15,046 nt of DNA, from positions 1 through 15,046 of the forward strand of contig JAPKDK010000038.1 in the NCBI GenBank assembly GCA_028872645.1, in the 5' to 3' direction. The position numbers and the translations under genes were made by a program. The stretch is from Verrucomicrobiota bacterium (GTDB lineage Bacteria > Verrucomicrobiota > Verrucomicrobiia > Limisphaerales > UBA1100). The notes beneath the pieces are model-generated. The model was given only the letters and a program-made list of their open reading frames with translations, made no database searches and had not been told where the DNA came from. Below, in pieces: positions 1-7,393 of this stretch (the stretch's first letter is position 1; every line of letters starts with the position of its first letter).

Positions 1-79
1 TGGCTAAAAAAATCCCAATTACAAATCTGATGCTCACAGGCGGATTGTTGCCGAACGTGAACGACTGCCAATCCTTAAT
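1..79. other. Left-edge stretch downstream of dprA, no gene recognised
   Basis: This is the short stretch past the dprA stop codon. It contains no complete ORF that looks real. A six-base inverted repeat (42-47 with 69-74) has a 21-base loop, and no T-run follows it directly on the dprA-sense strand, so I do not call a terminator. A minus-strand neighbour could begin here and run off the window, but that cannot be judged. Confidence 0.4.
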
Positions 80-1168
80 TTACCGTGCGCGGGTGAAGAG
101 GCGGCCGGGATGCTGTTGGATTAGTTTTTTCATCTCGAGCTGGAGGAGGGCCACCGAGACTTGGGCGGGTGGCAACTCGCTGCGGCGGATGATGGCGTCC
201 TGTTGCATTTCCTCGTGGGTGAGCACGTTGTAAATGGATTGCTCGGCGGGCGTGAGCGCGGGCAGCGGCAACTCGGGGTGTTCGTTGGAACTGTAATTGA
301 AGTTGGCGAACTCGGCCAACACGTCCTCGGCGGATTCGCAAAGCTGGGCGCCGTCTTTTATCAAACCATGACAACCGGCGCTGCGCGGGGAATCGATGCG
401 GCCGGGCACGGCGTAAACAGTGCGACCGTATTCGGCGGCGAAGTTGGCGGTGATGAGTGCGCCGCTGGAGCGATTAGCCTCGACGACGATAGTGCCTTGC
501 GTCATGCCCGCGACGATGCGGTTCCGAATGGGAAAACTTTGCTTGTCGCCGCGGCGGCCGAATGGGAATTGCGTGATGACCGCGCCCTGCTCCGCGATGC
601 GTTTGAAGAGTACGATGTTTTCAGCGGGGTAAACAATATCCATGCCGGTGCCGAGCACAGCGATAGTGCGCCCGCCCACGCGCAGTGCAGCTTCGTGCGC
701 GGCGGTGTCGATGCCGCGCGCGCCGCCGCTGACCACCGTGATGCCACTGGCGGCGAGTTGGCCAGCCAAGCGTCCGCACGCTTCGCGGCCGTAGAGCGTG
801 GATTGCCGCGTGCCGACCATCGCGATCGCGTGCCGGTCGCGTTCCTTCAATTTGCCGCGCACGTAGAGGATAATTGGGGGGTCATAGATTTCGCGCAACA
901 AAGGCGGATACAAATCGTCTTCCTGCGTGAGCAACGTGCAGTCAAAATTCCGGATACGCTCCAACTCGCCGGCGAGGTCCACGTGATTTTCCCAACGCGT
1001 GATGAGCCCGGCCACTTTCGGGCCGATGCGGTCCACCTCCATCAACGCCCGCGCCGGCGCGGCGAGCACGGCTGGCGCATCGCCGAACTGCTCCAGCAAC
1101 CGCCGCATCCCCACCGGCCCCAACTCCGGCAATAGATTGAGCGCCAACAACGCCTCGCGAGGATTCAT
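80..1168 (-). CDS. dprA: DNA processing protein DprA (Smf family)
   Basis: The 362-aa product is a cytoplasmic protein that binds incoming single-stranded DNA and loads RecA during natural transformation (family knowledge). Seen in the sequence: an N-terminal helix-hairpin-helix-like region (about 10-60, with a GPVG turn and a DRIGPKVAG segment). The Rossmann-type Smf core follows (about 80-290) with MVGTR at 117-121, SGGARGID at 147-154, LGTGMDIVYP at 172-181, FPIRNRIVAGM at 212-222, SGALITA at 235-241 and VPGRIDSP at 254-261. A C-terminal winged-helix domain of the DprA type spans about 302-362. Length is normal for the family. The start is the ATG giving MNPREALLAL, where homology begins. 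The frame stays open upstream to 1483, but that would overlap the divergent propeller gene. No clear Shine-Dalgarno precedes the start. It is transcribed divergently from the large plus-strand operon and is probably functionally unrelated to it. Confidence 0.96.
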   Translation of the reverse strand: MNPREALLALNLLPELGPVGMRRLLEQFGDAPAVLAAPARALMEVDRIGPKVAGLITRWENHVDLAGELERIRNFDCTLLTQEDDLYPPLLREIYDPPIILYVRGKLKERDRHAIAMVGTRQSTLYGREACGRLAGQLAASGITVVSGGARGIDTAAHEAALRVGGRTIAVLGTGMDIVYPAENIVLFKRIAEQGAVITQFPFGRRGDKQSFPIRNRIVAGMTQGTIVVEANRSSGALITANFAAEYGRTVYAVPGRIDSPRSAGCHGLIKDGAQLCESAEDVLAEFANFNYSSNEHPELPLPALTPAEQSIYNVLTHEEMQQDAIIRRSELPPAQVSVALLQLEMKKLIQQHPGRLFTRAR

Positions 1169-1331
1169 GGACTTATTTTTAATACTAAATTCCCAAGGCA
1201 GCAAGGGAAGTTTGCAAAGAGGAAATACCATACGTTCACGTACTTTTTTACGTTGCATTATGCCTAGTTTTGGAGGATATTTTCTGAAAGCGGATGGAGC
1301 AGCCCACGTCCAATGAGGGACGTTTTCCATT
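1169..1331. promoter_or_regulatory. Divergent intergenic region, probable promoters for dprA and the plus-strand operon
   Basis: These 163 bp separate the starts of dprA (minus) and the propeller gene (plus) and are visibly more AT-rich than the flanking genes. The only plus-strand promoter-like pair I can pick is TTGCAT, then 17 bases, then GATATT, lying roughly at 1253-1281. The match to a sigma-70 consensus is weak. A GAGGGA at 1315-1320, 11 bases before the ATG at 1332, may serve as ribosome binding site. No convincing operator palindrome was found. That promoters lie here is an inference from gene orientation. Confidence 0.4.
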
Positions 1332-2441
1332 ATGAAACACTGGATTCTCACCATTATTATGCTAGTCGCGCCGATGTTGCGCGGGGCGGATTGGCCTATT
1401 TTTAGGGGCAATCGCGGTCTCACCGGCGTGGCCGCGGGGGCGGTGCCGGATAAGCCGGAGCTACTTTGGAAGTTTAATGCCAAGAAACCGGTGAGGGCTT
1501 CTGTCGTGGTAGGTGATGGGCGGGTTTATTTTGGCGCGGATGACGGGAAATTTTATGCGCTGAATTTGGCCGACGGCAAAAAGCTTTGGGAGTTTGATGC
1601 AAAAGAACCCATTGAAGCGCCAGCCTTGTTTTTGGATGGGCGAGTTTTTTTCGGCAACAGCTTCGGAATGTTTTTTGCGTTGAACGCAAAGACCGGTAAG
1701 GAGATTTGGAAATTTGAAACGGGCGACCAAATTACCGGTGGACCGAATTGGACCAAAAGCCCCGATGGCAAGCAAACCTACATCATCATCGGCAGCCACG
1801 ATTTTTTTCTTTATTGCCTCAATGCGAAGACCGGCAAAAAGATTTGGGCATACGAATCGGAAAATTATGTGAACGGCTCGCCGGCATTGAGCAATGGCCG
1901 CACGATGTTTGGTGGCTGCGATGCGATGCTGCACATCATCGACATCGCCAAGGGCAAGCGCGACAAATCCATTGACGCACAGTCGCATATCATTGGCAGC
2001 ATCGCCGCAGAAGACGGGCGCGCGTTTGTGGGCCATCACGACTGCGCGTTTTTGTGCATCGACCTCAAATCGGAGAAAGTGGTGTGGCAATATAAAGATC
2101 GACTGTTCCCTTATTCTTCCTCACCGGCGCTCACAAAAGACCGCGTGCTATTCGGCGGCGAAGACAAGCGACTGCACTGCGTGCGACGCGATAACGGCAA
2201 AGTAGTGTGGACCTTCAGCACGCGCGGACAGGTGAACAGTTCGCCGGTGGTGTGCGGCGGCAAAGTGATTGTGGGATCGAATGATGGGCGGCTGTACATC
2301 GTGCGGCTGAAGGATGGCAAACTGCTTTCAAGTTTTGAAACAGAGGACAGCATCACGGCTTCGCCGGCGGTGGTGGACGGAAAAATAATCATCGGCAGCG
2401 AGGACGGCACGTTGTATTGCCTCGGCGCAAAAAAGAAATGA
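1332..2441 (+). CDS. Exported PQQ-like beta-propeller repeat protein (BamB-like fold)
   Basis: The 369-aa product opens with a short basic/hydrophobic signal sequence (residues 1-18, likely cleaved just before DWP), so it should be periplasmic. The mature N terminus carries DWPIFRGN, a variant of the DWPQFRG motif typical of PQQ-like propeller proteins in Verrucomicrobia and Planctomycetes. The rest is a series of about seven blades of roughly 40 residues. Each has the pattern G-x-V-x-F-G-x-x-D-G-x-x-Y-x-L followed by a G-K-x-x-W strand (for example GKKLWEF, GKEIWKF, GKKIWAY, GKVVWTF). No dehydrogenase cofactor-binding residues were recognised, so a structural or binding role is more likely than an enzyme. 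The stop overlaps the next start as ATGA, which suggests cotranscription with the radical SAM gene. BamB itself is a possible but unproven equivalent: there is no lipobox and no neighbouring der or hisS gene. Confidence 0.88.
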   Translation: MKHWILTIIMLVAPMLRGADWPIFRGNRGLTGVAAGAVPDKPELLWKFNAKKPVRASVVVGDGRVYFGADDGKFYALNLADGKKLWEFDAKEPIEAPALFLDGRVFFGNSFGMFFALNAKTGKEIWKFETGDQITGGPNWTKSPDGKQTYIIIGSHDFFLYCLNAKTGKKIWAYESENYVNGSPALSNGRTMFGGCDAMLHIIDIAKGKRDKSIDAQSHIIGSIAAEDGRAFVGHHDCAFLCIDLKSEKVVWQYKDRLFPYSSSPALTKDRVLFGGEDKRLHCVRRDNGKVVWTFSTRGQVNSSPVVCGGKVIVGSNDGRLYIVRLKDGKLLSSFETEDSITASPAVVDGKIIIGSEDGTLYCLGAKKK

Positions 2442-3778
2442 ACACCACACCTCTCGAACCCTCGGCCAAGCCGCAGCTGGAAACCCAGACGACGGTGGGC
2501 AATTATTTTGTCTCGAACTATCCCCCGTTTTCTTTTTGGAAAACGGATGCGGTCCCGGAGGTGATTGATGCGATGGAGCGGCCCCCCGTCGACGGAACGC
2601 CGCTGGGACTTTATCTGCACATTCCGTTTTGCCGCAAGCGATGTCACTTTTGTTATTTCCGCGTGTATACGGACAAGGATTCGGCGGCGATTAAAAGCTA
2701 TCTCGATGCCTCGTTGGCAGAGTTGGAGATTTACGCGCGCAAACCGTTCATCGGCGGACGCACACCACGCTTTGTTTATTTTGGCGGCGGCACGCCGAGT
2801 TATCTTTCGACGAAACAACTGCGGTATCTCACCGATGGAATGAAGGCGTTGCTGCCGTGGGATGCGGTTGAGGAGGTGACGTTTGAATGCGAGCCGGGGA
2901 CGTTGACGGATGCGAAGCTGAAAGTTATTCGCGAGGTGGGCGTCACGCGGCTGAGCTTGGGCGCAGAGAATTTTGACGATCACATTTTAGAAATTAACGG
3001 ACGCGCGCATCGCGGGGGCGAGATTGACCGCGCTTATAATTTCGCGCGCGAAGTGGGCTTCCCGCAAATCAATATCGACCTCATCGCCGGGATGCTCGAC
3101 GAAACGGAGGACAACTGGAAGGCGTGCGTGGCCAAGACCATCGAGATGTCGCCCGACAGCGTGACGGTTTATCAAATGGAAGTGCCGTACAACACCACCA
3201 TTTACAAACGAATGCAGGAGGACGGCAAACTCACCGCGCCGGTGGCCGATTGGGAAACCAAACGCCGCTGGACCGACTACGCCTTTGCCGAGCTCGAGGC
3301 CGCCGGCTACACCATCGGCAGCGCGTACACGGCGGTGAAGGACAAAGCAAAAACCGCCTTCGAATACCGCGACCAACTCTGGGCCGGCGCGGATTTGCTT
3401 TCGCTGGGCGTAGCGTCCTTCGGCCACATCGGCGGTGTGCATTATCAAAACCATCACGATTTCGATCCGTACGTGGAATGCGTGAAGGCCGGCGATCTGC
3501 CCATCCACCGCGCGTTGACGCCGAGCGATGACGAACGGCTGATTCGTGAATTTATTTTGCAGCTCAAGTTGGGCTCAGTGAGTTTGAATTATTTTGAGAA
3601 AAAATTTGGCGTGAATCCACAACAACGTTTCGCGGAACCGCTCCAACGCATCAAGGAATGGGGCTACCTCAACATCGAAGGCGACACCGTGCGCATCAAC
3701 CGCGAAGGCCTTTTGCAGGTCGACCGGTTGCTGCACGAATTCTTTTTGCCCGAACACCGCAACGCACGCTACGCCTGA
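2438..3778 (+). CDS. HemN/HemW-family radical SAM protein
   Basis: The 446-aa product is a radical SAM enzyme of the coproporphyrinogen-oxidase-like group. The cluster-binding motif is CX3CX2C at Cys65, Cys69 and Cys72, inside HIPFCRKRCHFCYF. The SAM-binding GGGTP is at 116-120, and a HemN-type C-terminal domain occupies roughly 330-440. Ahead of the barrel is an extension of about 55 residues carrying GNYFVSNYPPFSFW. The start is the ATG overlapping the upstream stop (ATGA); an in-frame TTG at 2417 is less likely. Automated pipelines would name it oxygen-independent coproporphyrinogen III oxidase. However, the HemN/HemW family also contains heme chaperones (HemW) and class C radical SAM methyltransferases or cyclopropanases in natural-product clusters. 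The neighbours (chorismate-lyase-like, halogenase-like, glycosyltransferase) make a tailoring role at least as plausible as heme synthesis. The family is certain; the reaction is not. Confidence 0.9.
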   Translation: MNTTPLEPSAKPQLETQTTVGNYFVSNYPPFSFWKTDAVPEVIDAMERPPVDGTPLGLYLHIPFCRKRCHFCYFRVYTDKDSAAIKSYLDASLAELEIYARKPFIGGRTPRFVYFGGGTPSYLSTKQLRYLTDGMKALLPWDAVEEVTFECEPGTLTDAKLKVIREVGVTRLSLGAENFDDHILEINGRAHRGGEIDRAYNFAREVGFPQINIDLIAGMLDETEDNWKACVAKTIEMSPDSVTVYQMEVPYNTTIYKRMQEDGKLTAPVADWETKRRWTDYAFAELEAAGYTIGSAYTAVKDKAKTAFEYRDQLWAGADLLSLGVASFGHIGGVHYQNHHDFDPYVECVKAGDLPIHRALTPSDDERLIREFILQLKLGSVSLNYFEKKFGVNPQQRFAEPLQRIKEWGYLNIEGDTVRINREGLLQVDRLLHEFFLPEHRNARYA

Positions 3779-4350
3779 TGTCCACTCCCGCATCTACACT
3801 TTCCCTGCACGACGCCGCGCGGCCTCTGCTCGATTTTTACCAACGCAGCGGCGTCGCTCCACCCGAGCTGCTTCCCATCGACGGCGCGGATATGCCCGAG
3901 CCCTATCGCAAACTGCTCGTGCATGCCGACGACATGACGCCCACGCTTGAGCATTTTCACGGCGCGCGCATTCATCTGCGGATGGTTAACCGCGAAGCAA
4001 CCAAGGGCGCTTACACGCGCGAGGTTATCCTCGAAGCGGGCGAGAAAAATCAACCGGTGGAGTTTGGCGCGATTGCGATTCATCTCGAGCAATTCCCCGA
4101 AGCCGCGCGCGAATTGATTCTTGGCGAAAGCGTGCCGCTTGGCACCATCCTCGCCGATCACACCATCCTACACCAAAGCTGCCCACAAGCATATTTTCGG
4201 GTGAACTCTGATCCGCTCATCACGGAGGCATTGGGGCTACCCGATTCCACTGAACTGTACGGTCGCTGCAATATTCACCGCAACCTGAACGGAAATCACT
4301 TGGCGGAGATCGTAGAGATTTTGCCTCCAGCATCTCATGTGGTAGAATAG
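3778..4350 (+). CDS. Chorismate pyruvate-lyase-like protein (UbiC/UTRA-like fold)
   Basis: The 190-aa product resembles UbiC, which converts chorismate to 4-hydroxybenzoate plus pyruvate. The match is by pattern against remembered E. coli UbiC. TREVIL at 80-85 aligns with its LREILL and keeps the catalytic Arg (Arg81 here, Arg76 in UbiC). FGAIAI at 96-101 aligns with AGRTVV and keeps the Gly (97) but has Ala98 where UbiC has Arg91. PLGTIL at 120-125 aligns with PLGRYL. The end, GRC...NGNHL...VEILPPAS, aligns with GRR...SGKPL...TELFLPAS and keeps the acidic residue (Glu180 for Glu155). No signal peptide is visible. The start ATG overlaps the previous stop (TGATG), which indicates translational coupling. 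If active, it would provide 4-hydroxybenzoate to the aryl-acid ligase and the halogenase-like enzyme encoded downstream. It could instead be a ligand-binding relative with this fold. Confidence 0.72.
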   Translation: MSTPASTLSLHDAARPLLDFYQRSGVAPPELLPIDGADMPEPYRKLLVHADDMTPTLEHFHGARIHLRMVNREATKGAYTREVILEAGEKNQPVEFGAIAIHLEQFPEAARELILGESVPLGTILADHTILHQSCPQAYFRVNSDPLITEALGLPDSTELYGRCNIHRNLNGNHLAEIVEILPPASHVVE

Positions 4351-4353
4351 TGG

Positions 4354-5607
4354 ATGGACACTAACACTTACGACGTCATTATCATTGGCGCGGGTCCCGC
4401 CGGCAGCGCGGCCGCCGCCATCCTTGCCGAACATGGCCGCCGCGTGCTTGTGCTCGAGCGCGAAAAATTCCCGCGCTATCACATCGGCGAGTCGCTCCTG
4501 CCCTTCACTTACCAACCTCTTAAGCGGTTGGGCATGATTGAAAAACTCAAGCAATCGGCCTTCACCAAAAAACACAGCGTGCAGTTCATCTCACCCGATG
4601 GCAAGGCGAGCCAGCCATTCTATTTTTTTGACCGCTATGACCGCGAAACCGTTGCGCAAACTTGGCAGGTGATGCGCGCGGAGTTTGACGAAATGCTCCT
4701 CAACAACGCCCGCGATAAGGGCGCGGAAGTCATCGAGGAAATTTCAGTGAAAAAATTAATTTGGGAAGGCAAAAAGGTTGTCGGCGTGCGCGCCGTCACG
4801 AAGGACGGCGAGGAAAAGGAATTCCGCGCACCCCTCACCTTTGACGCCACCGGCAAGGAAGCCCTCACCGCCACCCGCAACGGCTGGCGCGAGCGCGATC
4901 CTTTCCTCAACAAAATCGCCGTGTGGACCTATTATAAGGGCGCCGTGCGGCAAAAAGGCATCGACGAAGGCGCGACCGGCGTGGCGTTTGTGCCGCAAAA
5001 AGGGTGGTTTTGGTGGATTCCACTGCACGACAACCGCGCCAGCGTTGGCGTGGTGGCCGAGGGGAAATACCTCAGCCGCGACGGCGTGCGCGATCCCAAG
5101 GCGATGCTTGAGCGCGAGATTGAAAACAATCAATGGGTGAAAAACAACCTCGCACCCGCGACGCAATTCGGCGAATATTATATCACCAACGAATTCACCC
5201 ACCACTCGCGCCACTGCGGCACGCACGGCCTCCTGCTGCTCGGCGATGCCTTTTGCTTTCTCGATCCCGTATTTTCCAGCGGCCTCATGCTCGCCCTCAA
5301 GAGCGGCGTGATGGCCGCCGACGCCGCCCACGAAGCCTTCGAGGCCAACGACCTTTCCCCCGAACGCTTCACCGAATACGCCACCGACCTCCGCGAAGGC
5401 ATCGAAAACATGCGCAAACTTTGCTACGCCTTTTACAACGAAAATTTCAGCTTCAGCAAACTGGTCAAAAAATACCCCGACGTCGCCGGCGATGTGACCG
5501 ATTGTTTATCCGGTGACGTGAATAAAGATTTTTCAAAAATGTTCAAATGCATCGAAGATTTTTGTCCCGTGCCAGATTCACTGCCTTTAGGTGAACCCCT
5601 CCCGTGA
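4354..5607 (+). CDS. FAD-dependent oxidoreductase with flavin-halogenase motifs
   Basis: The 417-aa product is a flavoprotein of the tryptophan-halogenase/geranylgeranyl-reductase group. The FAD-binding motif GAGPAG sits at 12-17 after a beta strand, followed by FPRYHIGESLLP at 39-50. Lys73 lies in FTKK, at the position of the catalytic lysine of flavin-dependent halogenases (Lys79 in PrnA). The halogenase signature WxWxIP is exact at 218-223. The second FAD contact, LLGDAF...DPVFSSG, is at 296-310. At 417 residues it is shorter than tryptophan halogenases and closer to those acting on phenols or carrier-bound pyrroles. It lacks a fused flavin reductase, and none is encoded nearby. It starts 3 nt after the chorismate-lyase-like gene. 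Many annotated homologues with these motifs are uncharacterised and some may hydroxylate or reduce instead, so halogenation is a hypothesis. Confidence 0.88.
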   Translation: MDTNTYDVIIIGAGPAGSAAAAILAEHGRRVLVLEREKFPRYHIGESLLPFTYQPLKRLGMIEKLKQSAFTKKHSVQFISPDGKASQPFYFFDRYDRETVAQTWQVMRAEFDEMLLNNARDKGAEVIEEISVKKLIWEGKKVVGVRAVTKDGEEKEFRAPLTFDATGKEALTATRNGWRERDPFLNKIAVWTYYKGAVRQKGIDEGATGVAFVPQKGWFWWIPLHDNRASVGVVAEGKYLSRDGVRDPKAMLEREIENNQWVKNNLAPATQFGEYYITNEFTHHSRHCGTHGLLLLGDAFCFLDPVFSSGLMLALKSGVMAADAAHEAFEANDLSPERFTEYATDLREGIENMRKLCYAFYNENFSFSKLVKKYPDVAGDVTDCLSGDVNKDFSKMFKCIEDFCPVPDSLPLGEPLP

Positions 5608-6905
5608 ACATCATCCAAATCACTCCCGGCGCGGGTAATATGTATTGCGGAAATTGCTTCCGCGATAACGCGCTGGTCGCGGCGTTGCGAAAGGATGGGC
5701 ACGAGGTGACGATGGTTCCGCTTTATTTGCCGCTGATGTTGGATGAGGAAAATCAAACCGCCGGCACGCCAATTTTTTATAATGGCGTAAATGTGTATCT
5801 GGAACAGAAATCGCCGTTCTATCGCAACGCGCCGAATTGGGTACATCGGCTGGTGGGGTCGGAACGGTTGTTGAATTTGGCCTCCAGTAGAATGGGGGGA
5901 ACGAATGCCGAGGACGTCGGCGCAATCACACTCTCGATGCTGCGCGGCGAGGACGGCCATCAAGCGCGTGAGCTGGCGCAGCTCATCAACTGGCTAAAAA
6001 CCCAGCCGCGACCGGACGTCATTTGCCTTTCCAATTCGATGCTACTCGGACTGGCGCGGCAGCTCAAAGAAGCCCTCGGCGCGCCGGTGGTTTGCCTGCT
6101 GCAAAACGAAGCGCCATACATCGACAACATGGCGGAGGGCTTGCGCGATTCGGTTTGGGAACTGATGGCCGAACGCGCGAGCGAGGTCGAATGCTTCATC
6201 GCGCCCAGCGAATTTTACGCGGCACTGATGCGGGGCAAACTCAAATTGACCGACGATCGCGTGCGCGTGATTCACAACGGCATCAGCCACGCCGGCTACA
6301 CTGCCGAACCCGTGGCACCGAATCCGCCGGTCATCGGTTTCTTCGCCAGACTGTGCAAAGACAAAGGCCTCGACACGCTCATCGACGCCTTCATCAAGCT
6401 CAAGGCCGGCAATTCCATTCCGCAACTGCGCCTGAAAATTGGCGGCGGCTGTCGGCCGATGGACGAGCCCTTCGTCGAGCGGATGCGCGCGCGGCTGCAC
6501 GCGAAGGCGTTGTTGGGCGATGTGGAATTTCATCCCAACCTCAGCCGCGAGGCGAAACAGGATTTCCTGAAATCGCTTTCCGTGCTGTCCGTGCCCGCGC
6601 AGTTTGGGGAATCCTTTGGATTTTATATCATCGAGGCGATGGCGGCGGGCGTACCGGTGGTGCAGCCGCAGTGCGCGTCTTTTCCGGAATTGGTGGAAGC
6701 CACCGGCGGCGGCGTGTGCTACAAACACGATGGGCCAGAAAACCTCGCCGACGCCATCGAAAAAATGCTGCACAATCCAACCAAAGCCAAGGCCCTCGGC
6801 CTCAAGGCGCGCAAGGCCGTGCGCAACCAATTTTGCATCGAACGAATGGCCGCCGAGATGGCCGCGTTGTTCGGCACGTTAACCCCAAACCTCACGAAGG
6901 CCTAA
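5604..6905 (+). CDS. GT4-family glycosyltransferase
   Basis: The 433-aa product is a GT-B-fold glycosyltransferase of the GT4 type, transferring a sugar from a nucleotide donor to an unidentified acceptor. The N-terminal acceptor domain begins ITPGAGNMYCGNC, a Gly-rich loop with a Cys pair (Cys15, Cys18). The C-terminal donor domain starts near PPVIGFFARL and GLDTLIDAF and contains the EX7E motif, Glu336 to Glu344 (ESFGFYIIE), followed by AMAAGVPVV and a PELVE segment. There is no signal peptide or membrane helix, so it acts in the cytoplasm. The start is GTG, overlapping the preceding stop as GTGA. Its position between the halogenase-like gene and a thioesterase suggests that it decorates the product of this operon; a role in lipid or surface glycan synthesis is the main alternative. 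Confidence 0.92.
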   Translation: MNIIQITPGAGNMYCGNCFRDNALVAALRKDGHEVTMVPLYLPLMLDEENQTAGTPIFYNGVNVYLEQKSPFYRNAPNWVHRLVGSERLLNLASSRMGGTNAEDVGAITLSMLRGEDGHQARELAQLINWLKTQPRPDVICLSNSMLLGLARQLKEALGAPVVCLLQNEAPYIDNMAEGLRDSVWELMAERASEVECFIAPSEFYAALMRGKLKLTDDRVRVIHNGISHAGYTAEPVAPNPPVIGFFARLCKDKGLDTLIDAFIKLKAGNSIPQLRLKIGGGCRPMDEPFVERMRARLHAKALLGDVEFHPNLSREAKQDFLKSLSVLSVPAQFGESFGFYIIEAMAAGVPVVQPQCASFPELVEATGGGVCYKHDGPENLADAIEKMLHNPTKAKALGLKARKAVRNQFCIERMAAEMAALFGTLTPNLTKA

Positions 6906-7337
6906 ATGGCACAGCACGAATTCACCATCACCCGACGCGTTGAGTTCAATGAAACGGACGCGGCCGGCATTGTTCATTTTTCAAATTTTTATCGCTATAT
7001 GGAATTCGCCGAGCACGCGTTCTTCCGCTCACTGGGGCGGTCGATTGTAGATCACGACCTTGACGTCGGCTGGCCGCGCGTGCACAGCCATTGCGATTTT
7101 AAAAAGCCACTGAAGTTTGAAGATGAAGTAGAAATTCATTTGCTCGTCAGCGCAAAGACCAGCAAATCCATCACGTATCAATTTCATTTTCGTGTAGACG
7201 GCACGGAAGTCGCGCGCGGCGGATTCACCGTCGTTTGCGTGCGCCGCACCGAAACCGGCGAAATGAAAGCCGCCACCATCCCGCCCGAAATTGCCAACCT
7301 CATTGAAGCCGCGCTGGCGGATAAGTTGGCCGATTAA
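6906..7337 (+). CDS. 4HBT-family acyl-CoA thioesterase (hotdog fold)
   Basis: The 143-aa product is a single-domain hotdog thioesterase that hydrolyses an acyl- or aroyl-CoA or carrier-protein thioester. The active-site segment near the N terminus is NETDAAGIVHFSNFYRYME. Asp18 matches the catalytic Asp17 of Pseudomonas 4-hydroxybenzoyl-CoA thioesterase, and a Gly-Ile-Val stretch plus aromatic residues open the long helix. The rest shows the expected alternating strands of the hotdog sheet and a short helical tail. Length is typical. The ATG follows the previous stop with no gap. YbgC-type enzymes share the same motif, but no tol-pal gene is next to it. Its neighbours (chorismate-lyase-like and aryl-CoA-ligase-like) favour an aromatic substrate, which remains an inference. 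Confidence 0.92.
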   Translation: MAQHEFTITRRVEFNETDAAGIVHFSNFYRYMEFAEHAFFRSLGRSIVDHDLDVGWPRVHSHCDFKKPLKFEDEVEIHLLVSAKTSKSITYQFHFRVDGTEVARGGFTVVCVRRTETGEMKAATIPPEIANLIEAALADKLAD

Positions 7338-7393
7338 AGTTTAAAGCAAACCAATCCAAAACCAAATAACCCAAAACTAAAGTCACAAAAATT
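7338..7393 (+). promoter_or_regulatory. A/C-rich spacer, the widest gap inside the operon
   Basis: This 56-nt gap is strikingly poor in G and mostly A and C, with CCAAAAC-like units near 7357 and 7371. No clear Shine-Dalgarno precedes the ATG at 7394. It could be an unstructured leader that favours SD-independent initiation, or hold a weak internal promoter. I see no hairpin and no good -35/-10 pair. Confidence 0.25.

Noticed and set aside
42..74. An inverted repeat (GGATTG/CAATCC) as terminator for dprA
   Set aside because: The stem is only six pairs, the loop is 21 bases, and no T-run follows the stem directly.
161..1135. A 324-codon open frame on the plus strand opposite dprA
   Set aside because: The minus strand carries complete DprA motifs. 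The antisense product is Ala/Arg/Gly-rich with no domain pattern.
1240..1290. ACGT-rich repeats and possible operator palindromes in the dprA/propeller intergenic region
   Set aside because: The repeats are four bases long and irregularly spaced, with no symmetric site long enough to support an operator call.
1169..1483. An N-terminal extension of DprA by 105 codons
   Set aside because: The extension has no DprA homology and would overlap the start and signal peptide of the divergent propeller gene. MNPREALLAL at 1168 is the natural start.
2438..3778. Naming the radical SAM gene hemN or hemW
   Set aside because: The family fits, but the context and N-terminal extension do not support a specific heme role, so no symbol is given.
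6906..7337. Naming the thioesterase ybgC
   Set aside because: The active-site motif is shared across 4HBT thioesterases, and there is no tol-pal neighbour to justify the name.
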